Shown here: piece by piece, positions 17,165-26,634 of the stretch
How positions within the stretch are numbered: position 1 is the stretch's first letter
Layout of the letters: each line of letters opens with the position of its first letter
Assembly: GCA_019636035.1 (NCBI GenBank)
Contig: JAHBYI010000001.1
Coordinates: 365,508 to 429,507 of the forward strand
Direction: 5' to 3'
DNA: 64,000 nucleotides
Origin: Candidatus Paracaedibacteraceae bacterium
Lineage (GTDB): Bacteria; Pseudomonadota; Alphaproteobacteria; Paracaedibacterales; Paracaedibacteraceae
The notes under the pieces: model-generated
Databases searched by the model: none
Told to the model about the DNA's origin: nothing
The model's input: only the letters and a program-made list of their open reading frames with translations
Position numbers and translations under genes: made by a program

Positions 17165-19297
17165 CTATTTTCTGCCTCTAGCCGCGGGGTCACCCATAAT
17201 CTCCTCAATCTCATGTGTTTCAGGATCCATCGCAAATACATAAAACCATTGATTATGGACAAGCGTCTTAAGCTGTTCATTCCTTGCAACAACAGACTCC
17301 ACCATTGATTTAGGCGCATAGACAACAACTGTCAGACGAACAGGTTCATGATACGGATTATCATAATCAAGCCCAATGGATTGCAATGGCAACCCATGCA
17401 TCAGATCACTCAGATTTCCTTGGGTGATACCCAATTTCCCCGCAATGTTTTTGGTGACCTTACTCCCGGCACCATAAGCCACAGGATCCAATGTAGAAAA
17501 CAGATATTGAGTATTAATCCAATAACCAACAATAAGAGGTGCCGTCATAATTGACGTTAAAATTGCAGAGTCACCATCCGTTTGCCAATCATAGGAATGC
17601 AAAAAAGCCCGCCCCTCTAAATCCAAGGATTTTGTGACGGAGCGTGGTGCTATAATAAAACTGGCATTTTTTGCCAATGCCCATTCAGGCCGCGGTTGTG
17701 ACCAATCCTGTGATCGCTTGTAGGGGGAAATAGCATGGGAACTTGATTCACCCAACTGAATCAGTCGAGCATCTGAGGTCAAATATTGCACTTTCTTCAG
17801 ATCATCTTGAATATGAGCCACCAACTGGAGATGATGCTCGGGAATATTTAAATCAATCAAAACAAGGTCATCGGTCGTTGTATTATGTTCTGCTGCTACA
17901 AAGTAGGTTTCCTCAGGGATTGAAATTCCATGATCTTTTAAGCGCGAGCGAACCTCAGGATTATTGAGGATTCTTGCCAAAACAAATGAATTAATCCGCC
18001 CTGGTCGTCCACCACAGGCACCACAGTCAAGGGATGTTGCCAGAGCATTATTTTGTGATTCACCCCTGTGCCCGCAGAAAAAAACAAGAGGTGCAAAGTT
18101 CGTAACCAACCCCATGGATCTGAGGGTTGCAAGCCCATAGTTAACTTGCTGATCAAGGGGGATGTCAAATTGAAACTCTAAATCAGGTTTTGGTTCATTT
18201 TTTTTATCGACCCAATAGGCAAGCTTTGGAGAAAATGTGTTAATCGCCATCATCAATCCAGACCAGAACCCCAAAGTTTCAACTAAGGGGAAAGATGTTG
18301 TGAACATATATTTTGTTGATTGATATAACTCTCTCAATTCTTTTGCAATAAGGCTTTTCTTAGAATGATCTCGAACTGTATGATCCGCCTTAACCAAAAC
18401 AGGACACGATTCATAAGTCTCGCCGGAATCGATCTGATACACTGAAATTGGAACACCAAAAAATCCGGCAAATCCCAACGTCTCATAGGCTCCGACAGAT
18501 TCAAGATTTCGCCTGAATGGTTCTGAACGAACATCAATACAAAATACAAACTGAGCAGAAGCCGAGGAAGTGTGTTTAAGCTGTTCAAAACACTTGAGAC
18601 TAAGCTTCTCAAATAAAGCGGATTGATACTGATGTTCGTTATGCTGAATTGTCTTATAGGACATAACGCCGTTAGCGTTCTTGATGGTTTCTTGATACCT
18701 ATGAACAAGGTCTGCTGCATTAACGTCAAATAATCGCATCAGAACCAGCCTAAACGCTGTAAATTCCGTTTTGCTAATACCAAGATTTTGTCCTGATGGT
18801 GCCCAATCTGTTCGATATAAAATATGGGATGACCATCCTGATAATGTGGTAAGCATTAACGTTAGCAATAACTCATGATCCCTGTCCGGAACCGTCATCA
18901 AACGAAGGCAATCATTAATAATATCAACAGGATCAGAGGGTAAATTAGCCAAGATAGAACGATTAGGTAACGCACTGTCAAATAGCATAAGAGCCAGAAT
19001 ACTGCTTAAAAAACCATCATATCGACCTGGTAGCATAAGGGTCGATTGCCCGTCATCGAAATAAGCCTGCAACCATTTTAGACTCTCTCGATTTACATCT
19101 TGCATTGCTAATGACAAATCTGCTGTCTGAAACAACACCTGAGCCTGAGTTAAAGCGTGTTCAAACGGTTGCCCTTCAAACCCAATCAGCGGATTAGCCG
19201 CGATCAAATTTTTCAAAGGCCAAAAGGGCGGGATAACACGCCAAGAAGAATCAACTAAATCTTTGATACGTTTATTTTCAAATGATTGATTAGCCAT
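17165..19297 (-). CDS. dabA: DabA-like (DUF2309) inorganic carbon uptake subunit
   Basis: A 710-residue member of the UPF0753/DUF2309 family. DabA is a carbonic-anhydrase-like zinc protein that, with DabB, accumulates bicarbonate/CO2 in several bacteria. The expected zinc and active-site elements are visible: FVFCIDVRSEPFRRNLE in the middle and FFCGHRGES followed by DCGACGGRPG. ATG 19297 is chosen 11 bases after the dabB stop; an overlapping TTG at 19312 is an alternative. It is co-transcribed with the NuoL-like gene upstream. Carbon uptake in this organism is inferred from the family. Confidence 0.88.
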   Translation of the reverse strand: MANQSFENKRIKDLVDSSWRVIPPFWPLKNLIAANPLIGFEGQPFEHALTQAQVLFQTADLSLAMQDVNRESLKWLQAYFDDGQSTLMLPGRYDGFLSSILALMLFDSALPNRSILANLPSDPVDIINDCLRLMTVPDRDHELLLTLMLTTLSGWSSHILYRTDWAPSGQNLGISKTEFTAFRLVLMRLFDVNAADLVHRYQETIKNANGVMSYKTIQHNEHQYQSALFEKLSLKCFEQLKHTSSASAQFVFCIDVRSEPFRRNLESVGAYETLGFAGFFGVPISVYQIDSGETYESCPVLVKADHTVRDHSKKSLIAKELRELYQSTKYMFTTSFPLVETLGFWSGLMMAINTFSPKLAYWVDKKNEPKPDLEFQFDIPLDQQVNYGLATLRSMGLVTNFAPLVFFCGHRGESQNNALATSLDCGACGGRPGRINSFVLARILNNPEVRSRLKDHGISIPEETYFVAAEHNTTTDDLVLIDLNIPEHHLQLVAHIQDDLKKVQYLTSDARLIQLGESSSHAISPYKRSQDWSQPRPEWALAKNASFIIAPRSVTKSLDLEGRAFLHSYDWQTDGDSAILTSIMTAPLIVGYWINTQYLFSTLDPVAYGAGSKVTKNIAGKLGITQGNLSDLMHGLPLQSIGLDYDNPYHEPVRLTVVVYAPKSMVESVVARNEQLKTLVHNQWFYVFAMDPETHEIEEIMGDPAARGRK

Positions 19298-19308
19298 ACC
19301 GTATACTC

Positions 19309-20646
19309 TCAACGATCCGTATAATCTTTTTTGTGAGTGGTGATTGTACTCTTATGGGGCTGCCCTCCGTTTAAAGCCATAACATAAAGCTTCTGAAGTA
19401 TTTTGGGATAAGTCGATAAATTAACCGGCGACTTATGGAACAAAAGACCCAACCAGCTGAAACATAAAACAGCAAGCCCAACCCAATGCAGAACGTTCAA
19501 ATCATAAGGCTGGCTCAAATCCAAAGGTTCAAGGATTAATTCAACCCCGCCAACACTTAAACCATATAAGCAAGCAAAGAAACTAACCACAACAAAACCC
19601 CGTATCCATGATGCTGATGCCGGTTGTCGGATTATAGGTAAAACCAACTGAGTGCCAGCCATCATTGCAACACAAATCAAGATAAGTCGCGTATCCAATT
19701 TGTCAAGATTACCATAGGCAATGAGTGTAAAAAGAAAGCCCCCCCAAAGACCAAAAAGACTAGCGTATCCTAATTCTCTGAGCGTAATAGGGTAATGTAA
19801 ATCATATCGTTTTTCCTGAGGTGCTGACCCAGATCCTAAAAACATATAGGCCTTATAAAGCCCATGCCAACACAAATGCGCAACCGCTGCCGGAAATAAC
19901 CCTAATCCACACTGAGCAATCATAAATCCCATTTGCCCCATGGTTGAACAGGCTAACATTCGCTTATAATCACTCTGTACGAGTTTCCATAAGGTTCCAA
20001 CAACAGCCGTTACCAATCCAACAACAAACATAACGGTTAAGATAGAATCGTGCCCCACGTACAGCGGAGCCATTCTTGCCAAAAGAAATCCACCGCCATT
20101 GACAAGCCCGGCGTGCATCATCGCAGAGGCCGGTGTCGGTGAATTGAGAGAACTCGTTAGCCATTTATGAAACGGCCACAAAGCAGACTGGGTCATCGCT
20201 GTACAAAAAATAAGAACCATGGCAAAGATTGTAACGGTTGATAGATGCGGTAGCGTTAAGAGTTTTTGAATCGACATTGTTCCTGTGTTCCAACTCAAAA
20301 GCACAAAAGCCCCCGCCAAAAAAAACCATCCAACAGCAAATGTTTTATAAGCGAGAATAACCGAGGCTCTGGCAGCAGTCCACTGAGATCGATATCCCAT
20401 TAATAAACCCAAAAAGATGTTACTCATGCCCCATGCGACTAAGAAAAGAAGGACATTATCGGATATAACAAGAATATTCAGCGAGATGACAAGAACAGGA
20501 AAATATCTGAAAAAGGGGCGGTAACTTGCATCCCCAGCAAGATACGTTTTGGCGAAGCTGCCAACGAATAAGAAGACATAGTTGATCAATATCAACATAA
20601 AAACTGATAAGCGATCGATATAAAAAAGATCAAACTGAATGTCCAT
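19309..20646 (-). CDS. dabB: DabB-like proton-conducting membrane subunit (NuoL/MrpA family)
   Basis: A 445-residue integral membrane protein with about 12-13 helices. It shows the proton-conducting transporter signature: TQSALWPFHKWLTSSLNSPTPASAMMHAGLVNGGGFLLAR followed by SDYKRMLACSTMGQMGFM, shortened here across several motifs. It pairs with DabA immediately downstream, which identifies it as DabB rather than a respiratory complex I subunit. No other nuo or mrp gene is nearby. It would couple an ion gradient to CO2 hydration. Confidence 0.85.
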   Translation of the reverse strand: MDIQFDLFYIDRLSVFMLILINYVFLFVGSFAKTYLAGDASYRPFFRYFPVLVISLNILVISDNVLLFLVAWGMSNIFLGLLMGYRSQWTAARASVILAYKTFAVGWFFLAGAFVLLSWNTGTMSIQKLLTLPHLSTVTIFAMVLIFCTAMTQSALWPFHKWLTSSLNSPTPASAMMHAGLVNGGGFLLARMAPLYVGHDSILTVMFVVGLVTAVVGTLWKLVQSDYKRMLACSTMGQMGFMIAQCGLGLFPAAVAHLCWHGLYKAYMFLGSGSAPQEKRYDLHYPITLRELGYASLFGLWGGFLFTLIAYGNLDKLDTRLILICVAMMAGTQLVLPIIRQPASASWIRGFVVVSFFACLYGLSVGGVELILEPLDLSQPYDLNVLHWVGLAVLCFSWLGLLFHKSPVNLSTYPKILQKLYVMALNGGQPHKSTITTHKKDYTDR

Positions 20647-20675
20647 ATTACCCTTGATTAATCCACACGTTGTTA

Positions 20676-20754
20676 TATAGCCGTACTAAATGTTCTAGCC
20701 ATAATAGAATACCCTTAAGACATTAACTTTCCGTAAAGTATAGCCGTACTAAAT
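20676..20754. repeat. Two copies of a 16-bp repeat between ubiH-like gene and dabB
   Basis: TATAGCCGTACTAAAT occurs at 20676-20691 and again at 20739-20754, 63 bases apart, in the 124-base gap between these minus-strand genes. TATAGCC also begins the family A units at 13871, so this may be a decayed member. It might overlap the dabB promoter. Confidence 0.6.
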
Positions 20755-20770
20755 AATCTTCTAACTATAT

Positions 20771-21952
20771 CTAAACCCCCATAGCTCGTTTCATAAAAAA
20801 TTTCTTGAGCGGTGACACTTTATTGACAGCACCCAATCCCATACTTCGAAGAGGGCTTAAGATTTTAGAATCATTACTAAACAACCTAACCATCAGGTCT
20901 GTCATGGCAAACATAGCATAGGTATCCATTCTTCTCGATCTTTGATAAGTCTGAAGCGTTGTCTGCGATCCCAGGTCCAAACCTAAAGACAAATGGTTCA
21001 CCAGAATATCAGTCAACGCCTTAGCATCACGCCACCCGACATTGACACCTTGCCCTGCTACGGGATGACAAACATGAGCAGCATCACCAATGATGACATA
21101 GCGATCATCAATAAATCGATCGACCATCTGAGCAATTAAAGGATAACACCAAATCTGGGTAAAAAGCTCAAATTCTCCTAGATGAGGAAACATGTCAACC
21201 AATCGAGTGGCCACTTCAGATACATCTTTTTGAGCCCAAGTGTCTGCTTCCGTTTCCGGTAGAGTCCAAACAACGCCCGATCGATGACGACCATCGACAG
21301 AATCCAACATTGGCAGAAATGCTAAGGGGCCAGACGCATGAAAAACTTCCCAAGCAATGTTATGGTGCGGTTTGTCATGGTAGAGCGAAAAGACAAGTCC
21401 TTTTTGGCTATAGGTAAATTGTTTTTTCTTGATACCCCGATCATCACGGGTTGGCGAATGACGCCCCTCTGCCCCAATAATAAGACTTACCTCAGCCATT
21501 TCACCCGATTCTAAATAGATTTCAACACCGGATGCCTTAATTTTCTTGGTTAACAATTTATCAGGAGCACACCACTTAATCAGCGGGTGGTTCAACGCTT
21601 TTGCAAAAATCCCTTGCCGAATAAAACGATTTTCGACAATGTAGCCCATGGGATCGCGACCTAATTCCTGATGATCAAATTGAATTGACCATGGTTGATT
21701 CGCCTCATAAACTTTAATGTTATCAATGCGCGCTGCTTGCCCGGACAAGGGTTGCCACAAATCTATTTCTTCAAAAAACTGAGATGACGCTAGGTTAACC
21801 GCAGTTGTCCGACCATCCACATTCTGAGCCAAAAGACGGTCAGGTGTTTCGGTATCGACGACAATAGATGAAATCCCACGATGCGCCAAGCTCAACGCCA
21901 TAACACCGCCAACGAGACCACCGCCTAAGATACAAACCTGTGCTTGATGCAT
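20771..21952 (-). CDS. UbiH/UbiF-family FAD-dependent hydroxylase
   Basis: A 393-residue flavoprotein monooxygenase, probably of ubiquinone biosynthesis. The N-terminal FAD-binding motif VCILGGGLVGGV, the DG-like segment and the second FAD motif IIGDAAHVCHPVAGQGVN are present. UbiH, UbiF, UbiI and UbiL/UbiM cannot be separated reliably by eye, so no position on the ring is claimed. It lies 47 bases downstream of the transaldolase and may share its transcript. Confidence 0.85.
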   Translation of the reverse strand: MHQAQVCILGGGLVGGVMALSLAHRGISSIVVDTETPDRLLAQNVDGRTTAVNLASSQFFEEIDLWQPLSGQAARIDNIKVYEANQPWSIQFDHQELGRDPMGYIVENRFIRQGIFAKALNHPLIKWCAPDKLLTKKIKASGVEIYLESGEMAEVSLIIGAEGRHSPTRDDRGIKKKQFTYSQKGLVFSLYHDKPHHNIAWEVFHASGPLAFLPMLDSVDGRHRSGVVWTLPETEADTWAQKDVSEVATRLVDMFPHLGEFELFTQIWCYPLIAQMVDRFIDDRYVIIGDAAHVCHPVAGQGVNVGWRDAKALTDILVNHLSLGLDLGSQTTLQTYQRSRRMDTYAMFAMTDLMVRLFSNDSKILSPLRSMGLGAVNKVSPLKKFFMKRAMGV

Positions 21953-21999
21953 AAGATCACCACTATTCTCATGTTATGCCAACAGTTTAGACCACAAAC

Positions 22000-22650
22000 C
22001 TACAGGGTTAAACCACTTTTATTCCAGTCATCCATAAAACTTTTCAGGCCAATATCTGTTAAGGTATGACGATAGAGTTGATGAAAAACCTTAGGCGGGA
22101 TTGTACAAACATCAGCACCAGCTTTTGCTGCTTCGAGAACATGCTGTGGATGACGAATAGATGCAGCCAGAACAGAGGTATCAAACAGATAGTTGCTAAA
22201 CACATGCTTAATGTCACGAATCAAATCCATCCCATTCCAACCCTGATCATCAATACGACCGATAAAAGGTGAGACAAAAGTTGCCCCTGCCTTGGCCGCC
22301 AACAGTGCCTGTGTTGCAGAAAAAACAAGGGTAACATTGGTCATGATTTCATCATCACTGAGAATACGACACGCCTTTAATCCTTCTAAAGTCATAGGAA
22401 TTTTGACCACAACATTATCATGAAGCCGTGCTAACTCATGTCCTTGTTTGATCATCCCCTCGGCATCTTCAGCAATAACTTCAGCACTAATAGGCCCATC
22501 AACCAGCAAACAGATCTCTTGGATCAATTCTTTAAATGGGCGTTTTTGTTGTGCTGCTAGTGTTGGGTTCGTCGTCACCCCATCAATTAAACCTGTTTCG
22601 GCTAATGTACGGATCTCCGCTAAATCCGTTGAATCTAAGAAAATGTCCAT
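22000..22650 (-). CDS. tal: Transaldolase / fructose-6-phosphate aldolase family
   Basis: A 216-residue short-type transaldolase (TalC/Fsa subfamily size), with N-terminal [14 protein letters not shown], the SGVTTNP-like segment DGVTTNPTL, the Schiff-base lysine in VVVKIPMT and the [13 protein letters not shown] block. It would act in the non-oxidative pentose phosphate pathway, or cleave fructose 6-phosphate; sequence alone does not decide. It sits 32 bases after bioB on the same strand. Confidence 0.92.
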   Translation of the reverse strand: MDIFLDSTDLAEIRTLAETGLIDGVTTNPTLAAQQKRPFKELIQEICLLVDGPISAEVIAEDAEGMIKQGHELARLHDNVVVKIPMTLEGLKACRILSDDEIMTNVTLVFSATQALLAAKAGATFVSPFIGRIDDQGWNGMDLIRDIKHVFSNYLFDTSVLAASIRHPQHVLEAAKAGADVCTIPPKVFHQLYRHTLTDIGLKSFMDDWNKSGLTL

Positions 22651-22682
22651 GATTATTCCTTTACTCTAAAAATAGGTTGATA

Positions 22683-23618
22683 TTATTGTAGTCGCTCCAA
22701 GCCCAATCGATTCAATAACGATAAATCTTTTTCCGGAACTGGATTATCAGCCGTCAGCAATTTTTCCCCATAGAAAATTGAATTTGCCCCAGCCATAAAA
22801 CACAAAGCTTGCAGTTCATCGGACATTTGTTCACGCCCCGCTGAAAGCCGAACATACGATTTTGGCATCAAAACACGAGCGACAGCAATTGTTCGAACAA
22901 AGTCAAAGGGATCTACAGCGGTTTGATCTGCCAATGGCGTTCCAGGAATAGCAATCAGCTGGTTAATCGGCACAGATTCCGGTTGCTCGTCCATATTAGC
23001 TAAGACCAGCAACATCTCTAGGCGATCTTTTGCAGTCTCTCCCATCCCCAAAATACCACCGCAGCAAACTTTAACTCCTGATTTCCGGACATTCTCGATG
23101 GTTTTTATACGGTCTTCGAATGTTCGCGTTGTGATGATTTTTCCATAATGATCCGGTGATGTATCAATGTTGTGATTGTAATAATCCAACCCAGCATCGC
23201 GCAGTGCGTCAGCCTGATGATCCTTAAGAAGCCCCAAGGTCACACAAGTTTCCATCCCTAGTTTTTTAACTTCTGTAACCATCTGACAAACAACATCAAG
23301 ATCTTGATCTCGAGGCCCTCGCCAAGCAGCCCCCATACAAAAACGTGTACTACCCGCTGCTTGCGCCTTTTTAGCAGCAGCAACAACTTCTTGGATTTCC
23401 ATAAGCGGTTCTTTTTGTAACCCTGTTTCGTAATGAGCCGACTGCGGGCAATAAGAACAATTCTCTGGACAACTGCCCGTCTTTATACTAATCAGTGTAC
23501 TTATCTGAATCGTATTATGAGGAAAATTGGCTCGGTGAACTGATTGTGCTTCGGTAAGCAAATCTAAAAATGGTTTAGAGTAGAGTTTTTCTGCAGCTTC
23601 CAAGGTCCAAATTTTCAT
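22683..23618 (-). CDS. bioB: Biotin synthase
   Basis: A 311-residue radical SAM enzyme that inserts sulfur into dethiobiotin. The [4Fe-4S] motif C50-x3-C54-x2-C57 ([13 protein letters not shown]) is intact, and the later GGILGMGET and RLSAGRE segments are typical. The start at 23618 follows AAGGG; an in-frame codon 42 bases upstream would run into bioF on the other strand. It is divergent from bioF with only 21 bases between start codons. It may be transcribed onward into tal and the ubiH-like gene. Confidence 0.97.
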   Translation of the reverse strand: MKIWTLEAAEKLYSKPFLDLLTEAQSVHRANFPHNTIQISTLISIKTGSCPENCSYCPQSAHYETGLQKEPLMEIQEVVAAAKKAQAAGSTRFCMGAAWRGPRDQDLDVVCQMVTEVKKLGMETCVTLGLLKDHQADALRDAGLDYYNHNIDTSPDHYGKIITTRTFEDRIKTIENVRKSGVKVCCGGILGMGETAKDRLEMLLVLANMDEQPESVPINQLIAIPGTPLADQTAVDPFDFVRTIAVARVLMPKSYVRLSAGREQMSDELQALCFMAGANSIFYGEKLLTADNPVPEKDLSLLNRLGLERLQ

Positions 23619-23639
23619 CTTAATTGCCCTTTTATTATT

Positions 23640-24749
23640 ATGACAGATCATTATCAACAAGCGTTAAAACAGATCATCGATACTGGGAACTATCGCAGAT
23701 TGCCCACCCCTCGTCAAGTGGAGCTCAATTTTTCCAGCAACGATTACCTGGGGTTAAGCCATAATCGTCAGGTTATTGAAGCAGCTTACCAAGCAGGTCT
23801 TAGCAATGGAATAGGTGCCACCGGATCACGCTTACTCTCAGGAAATTATGATTTAATCGAACAGCTGGAAAATCAGATTGCCCGGGATAAAAACTGTGAA
23901 GCAGCCCTGGTTTTTGCAACGGGATTCCAAGCCAATACCAGTGTGCTATCAGCATTATTATCAAAGCAACCATCCCTTGTTTTTTTCGATAAACTCAATC
24001 ATGCAAGCTTATATCAGGCTGTACAAAATACGGATTGTACTCTTGTTCGTTATCGCCCTTGTGATCTCAATCACCTCCGGGATTTATTACAAAAATATGC
24101 CCATGATTCATCCCCAAAATGGATTATAGCCGAAACCGTTTTTGGCATGGATGGTCTAACTGTCCCTCTCAATGACCTCAAAAATCTTGCAGAACAACAC
24201 GGGGCTTGGCTGTATTTGGATGAAGCCCATGCAACGGGTCTTTATGGTTCGCGTGGATATGGACTATCGACAACCGTTGATCTTCCTGAAAAAACAATCA
24301 TTATGGGAACTTTCAGCAAGGCCATTGGTGTGAGTGGTGCCTATATCGCCTGTCCTCAAACAATCAAAAGTTACTTGATTAATTATACACCAGGATTCAT
24401 CTATTCAACGGCCCCATCCCCCATGGTCATTGGTGGTGTTGTCAAAGCATGGGATCTCATCCCAACACTGAATCAAGAACGCCAACGGATACACCGTCTT
24501 TCTGACTATGCTCGGCAAAAATTATCAGACCTAACTGTCCTCGGAACTCAAACCAATATTATCCCGATCATTATTGGCGACCCCTTACGCGTGATGGAGA
24601 TTAAAGACCGCCTGTTAGCGAATGAGATATCAGTTTCAGCCATACGATTTCCCACCGTCCCTAAACATTCAGATCGATTACGCCTTGCGATAACGGCACA
24701 TCATACACAAGATGACATTGATCGCGTTGTCAAGGAACTCTCTCAATGA
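23640..24749 (+). CDS. bioF: 8-amino-7-oxononanoate synthase
   Basis: A 369-residue PLP enzyme joining pimeloyl-ACP and alanine. It shows [14 protein letters not shown], the [13 protein letters not shown] equivalent, [11 protein letters not shown] and the PLP lysine in [13 protein letters not shown]. The N-terminus is slightly short relative to E. coli BioF. There is no Shine-Dalgarno sequence before ATG 23640, and the upstream gap to bioB is only 21 bases, so a leaderless transcript is possible. The stop overlaps the next gene by four bases, starting a coupled bioF-esterase-bioC series. Confidence 0.95.
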   Translation: MTDHYQQALKQIIDTGNYRRLPTPRQVELNFSSNDYLGLSHNRQVIEAAYQAGLSNGIGATGSRLLSGNYDLIEQLENQIARDKNCEAALVFATGFQANTSVLSALLSKQPSLVFFDKLNHASLYQAVQNTDCTLVRYRPCDLNHLRDLLQKYAHDSSPKWIIAETVFGMDGLTVPLNDLKNLAEQHGAWLYLDEAHATGLYGSRGYGLSTTVDLPEKTIIMGTFSKAIGVSGAYIACPQTIKSYLINYTPGFIYSTAPSPMVIGGVVKAWDLIPTLNQERQRIHRLSDYARQKLSDLTVLGTQTNIIPIIIGDPLRVMEIKDRLLANEISVSAIRFPTVPKHSDRLRLAITAHHTQDDIDRVVKELSQ

Positions 24750-25348
24750 CTCATCTTTTACTCTGCCATGGCTTTAGTTATTCCCCTGATTATTGGGTTC
24801 ATCTTATGCCGCATTTACCTGAGTTCACCATTCACCATTTTACGGATTCTCTTATTCCTGAAATGCATGAGCCCGTTATTGGAGTTGGTCATTCCTTAGG
24901 ATTGATCAAGTTAATACAGCTCGAGATCCCCTATCAGGCACTCATCGGCCTGAATGCATTTGTTAATTTTCTGGGAACAGATCCTCACCTTAAGAAACGC
25001 CGATCTCTAGAGTTAAAAACTTTTGAAAATCTCATCAAAACAAACTCAACGCTTGCCATCAACTCTTTTCATAAGCGATGCGGTGTTTCCTTGGAACAAT
25101 CCTGTTTTAATCAGGATCAACTCATAGCAGAATTAGATCTTCTTCGCACAGTATTCCCCGTACCAGATCATCTGACCATCGTTGGTGCTCAGGATGATAT
25201 CGTTTGCCCGCCTGAGATTTTATATGATAATTTTAGCCCTGAACACATAATTATGTTAGAGTCAGGGGGACATGGTCTAGGCTACAAACATGCAGAAGAA
25301 ATTGCATCCATCATAAAGAAGAAAAATAATGACCTGGACGATAACTGA
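24746..25348 (+). CDS. Alpha/beta hydrolase, probable pimeloyl-ACP methyl ester esterase (BioH-like role)
   Basis: A 200-residue compact alpha/beta hydrolase with nucleophile elbow GVGHSLG, a likely catalytic Asp in GAQDDIVCPP and a His in ESGGHGLGYKH. Its position between bioF and bioC is where pathways using BioC need an esterase to release pimeloyl-ACP from its methyl ester. Several unrelated esterases fill this step (BioH, BioG, BioK, BioJ, BioV). Which subgroup this belongs to is unresolved, and it is shorter than E. coli BioH. It overlaps both neighbours, so co-translation is likely. Confidence 0.75.
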   Translation: MTHLLLCHGFSYSPDYWVHLMPHLPEFTIHHFTDSLIPEMHEPVIGVGHSLGLIKLIQLEIPYQALIGLNAFVNFLGTDPHLKKRRSLELKTFENLIKTNSTLAINSFHKRCGVSLEQSCFNQDQLIAELDLLRTVFPVPDHLTIVGAQDDIVCPPEILYDNFSPEHIIMLESGGHGLGYKHAEEIASIIKKKNNDLDDN

Positions 25349-26078
25349 CGTACAGTCAGCCTTTGATAAAGCACAACCGACCTATGACACAACAGCCACG
25401 ATTCAGTACCAGGCTGCAAACCAACTGGTTGATTATTTACCCCTATTAAACCCCAGTTCCATTATTGATCTGGGATGCGGAACAGGGTTTGTCACCGATG
25501 CCCTTTTAACGAAATACAAAGAAAGCAGCTATCATCTTATTGATTTATCGGATCAGATGATTGCAGGGTGCCAGCAGAAGTATGCAGATCTCGACTCAAT
25601 TACTTTTGCCACAGCCAATATGGATCATTACGCATACTCTAAAACAGACCTCATCATCAGTAATCTTGCCGTTCAATGGTCGAAAGATCTTCGAGCCCTG
25701 TTGTCTACCCTTGCCAGCAAAGCCTCCACCGTTGCTTTTACAACGCTCACACACGGTACCTTTCAAGAGTGGGAAGACCTACTTCGCATCAATGGAATAT
25801 CAAGCCCGCTGTTGCCTCTTCCCTCTACCCAAGATTTAAGTCAGCTCTGTCACAATCTAAATCAAGATAGCCAAATAATCTCCAAGGATTATCAACTCAC
25901 TTTTCCAACCATTTCGGCCTTTATCCTTTATCTTAGAAATCTTGGTGCCACAACAGGCAAGGGGATTCAAGATAAAGCAAAATTCAAAACCTTGATCCAA
26001 AGCCATAAAGAGCCTCTTACGGTTACATACAAAGTTCTGTTTTGCATTATGGGTAAGAAATATAAACCTATAAGTTGA
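25329..26078 (+). CDS. bioC: Malonyl-ACP O-methyltransferase
   Basis: A 249-residue class I SAM methyltransferase beginning the BioC-BioH route to pimeloyl-ACP. It shows the N-terminal AFDKAQPTYDTTATIQYQAA segment typical of BioC, SAM motif IIDLGCGTGFVTDAL, a motif II DL segment and LIISNLAVQW. It overlaps the esterase gene by 20 bases. The first operator of the inserted XRE-Fic module overlaps its last codons. The cluster therefore once, or still, continued into bioD and bioA. Confidence 0.92.
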   Translation: MTWTITDVQSAFDKAQPTYDTTATIQYQAANQLVDYLPLLNPSSIIDLGCGTGFVTDALLTKYKESSYHLIDLSDQMIAGCQQKYADLDSITFATANMDHYAYSKTDLIISNLAVQWSKDLRALLSTLASKASTVAFTTLTHGTFQEWEDLLRINGISSPLLPLPSTQDLSQLCHNLNQDSQIISKDYQLTFPTISAFILYLRNLGATTGKGIQDKAKFKTLIQSHKEPLTVTYKVLFCIMGKKYKPIS

Positions 26079-26142
26079 TATTTTTTATTATTTTTTTAAC
26101 TTATGGGTTGATATTTTATAAATATATATTAACTTATAAGTT
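26065..26142 (+). promoter_or_regulatory. Three operator-like dyads spaced exactly 33 bp upstream of the XRE-Fic pair
   Basis: Near-identical dyads occur at 26065-26076 (AACCTATAAGTT), 26098-26109 (AACTTATGGGTT) and 26131-26142 (AACTTATAAGTT), each 33 bases from the next and each followed by GA. The first two are followed by GATATTTT. 33 bases is about three helical turns, so all would lie on one DNA face. The last ends 12 bases before the XRE gene start. They probably serve as its autoregulatory operators. Confidence 0.7.
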
Positions 26143-26154
26143 GAAGAGGTTGAT

Positions 26155-26634
26155 ATGTTAAATTTAAATCGACGCCAACTAGACCGAAATTTTAATCCCT
26201 TGCGCCACGTGACTGCCGTTCAAACAGGCATTCCCAATGGCGGTTGGCTAAAAACAATCCGGAATGCGCTGGGGATGACGTTAGAACAGGTCGCAACCAG
26301 GGCTAATGTTACCCCGCAATCCATTGTAAAATCAGAAACATCAGAGGTACAAGGGACGATCTCGTTAAACACAATGCACCATATAGCTGAGTCCATGGAA
26401 TGTGAAGTTATCTACTTTATCCTCCCCCGAGCAAACCTTGAAAAAATGGTTGATATTCAGGTACAAAAAAAAGCACAGGCAATGATGCGAGTGATCTCTC
26501 ATAGCATGACACTTGAAAATCAGGAACCAACACCCGAGGCAATGATGGAACAGCTTGAAGATTTAATTGAGCAACTTCGTCATGACATCAAAACAAAGAA
26601 AAATATATCATATATATGGAATATACCTGAATGA
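26155..26634 (+). CDS. Mobile mystery protein A family XRE-type regulator (antitoxin-like)
   Basis: A 159-residue protein with a central helix-turn-helix (MTLEQVATRANVTPQSIVKSE) flanked by the RRQLDRNFNPL N-terminus and the LNTMHHIAESMECEVIYFILPR segment of the 'mobile mystery protein A' family. That family is always paired with a Fic-domain partner. It likely binds the three upstream dyads and represses the pair. AGAGG precedes its start. The stop overlaps the fic gene by four bases. It sits within the biotin cluster. Confidence 0.85.
   Translation: MLNLNRRQLDRNFNPLRHVTAVQTGIPNGGWLKTIRNALGMTLEQVATRANVTPQSIVKSETSEVQGTISLNTMHHIAESMECEVIYFILPRANLEKMVDIQVQKKAQAMMRVISHSMTLENQEPTPEAMMEQLEDLIEQLRHDIKTKKNISYIWNIPE

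Noticed and set aside
17110-17166. Terminator between the GNAT toxin and dabA (AGGGTTTT/AAAACCCT)
   Set aside because: The loop is over 40 bases and AT-rich; an inverted repeat exists but a functional terminator is not supported.
23619-23639. BirA-type bio operator between bioB and bioF
   Set aside because: The gap is 21 bases and lacks the long inverted repeat expected for BirA.
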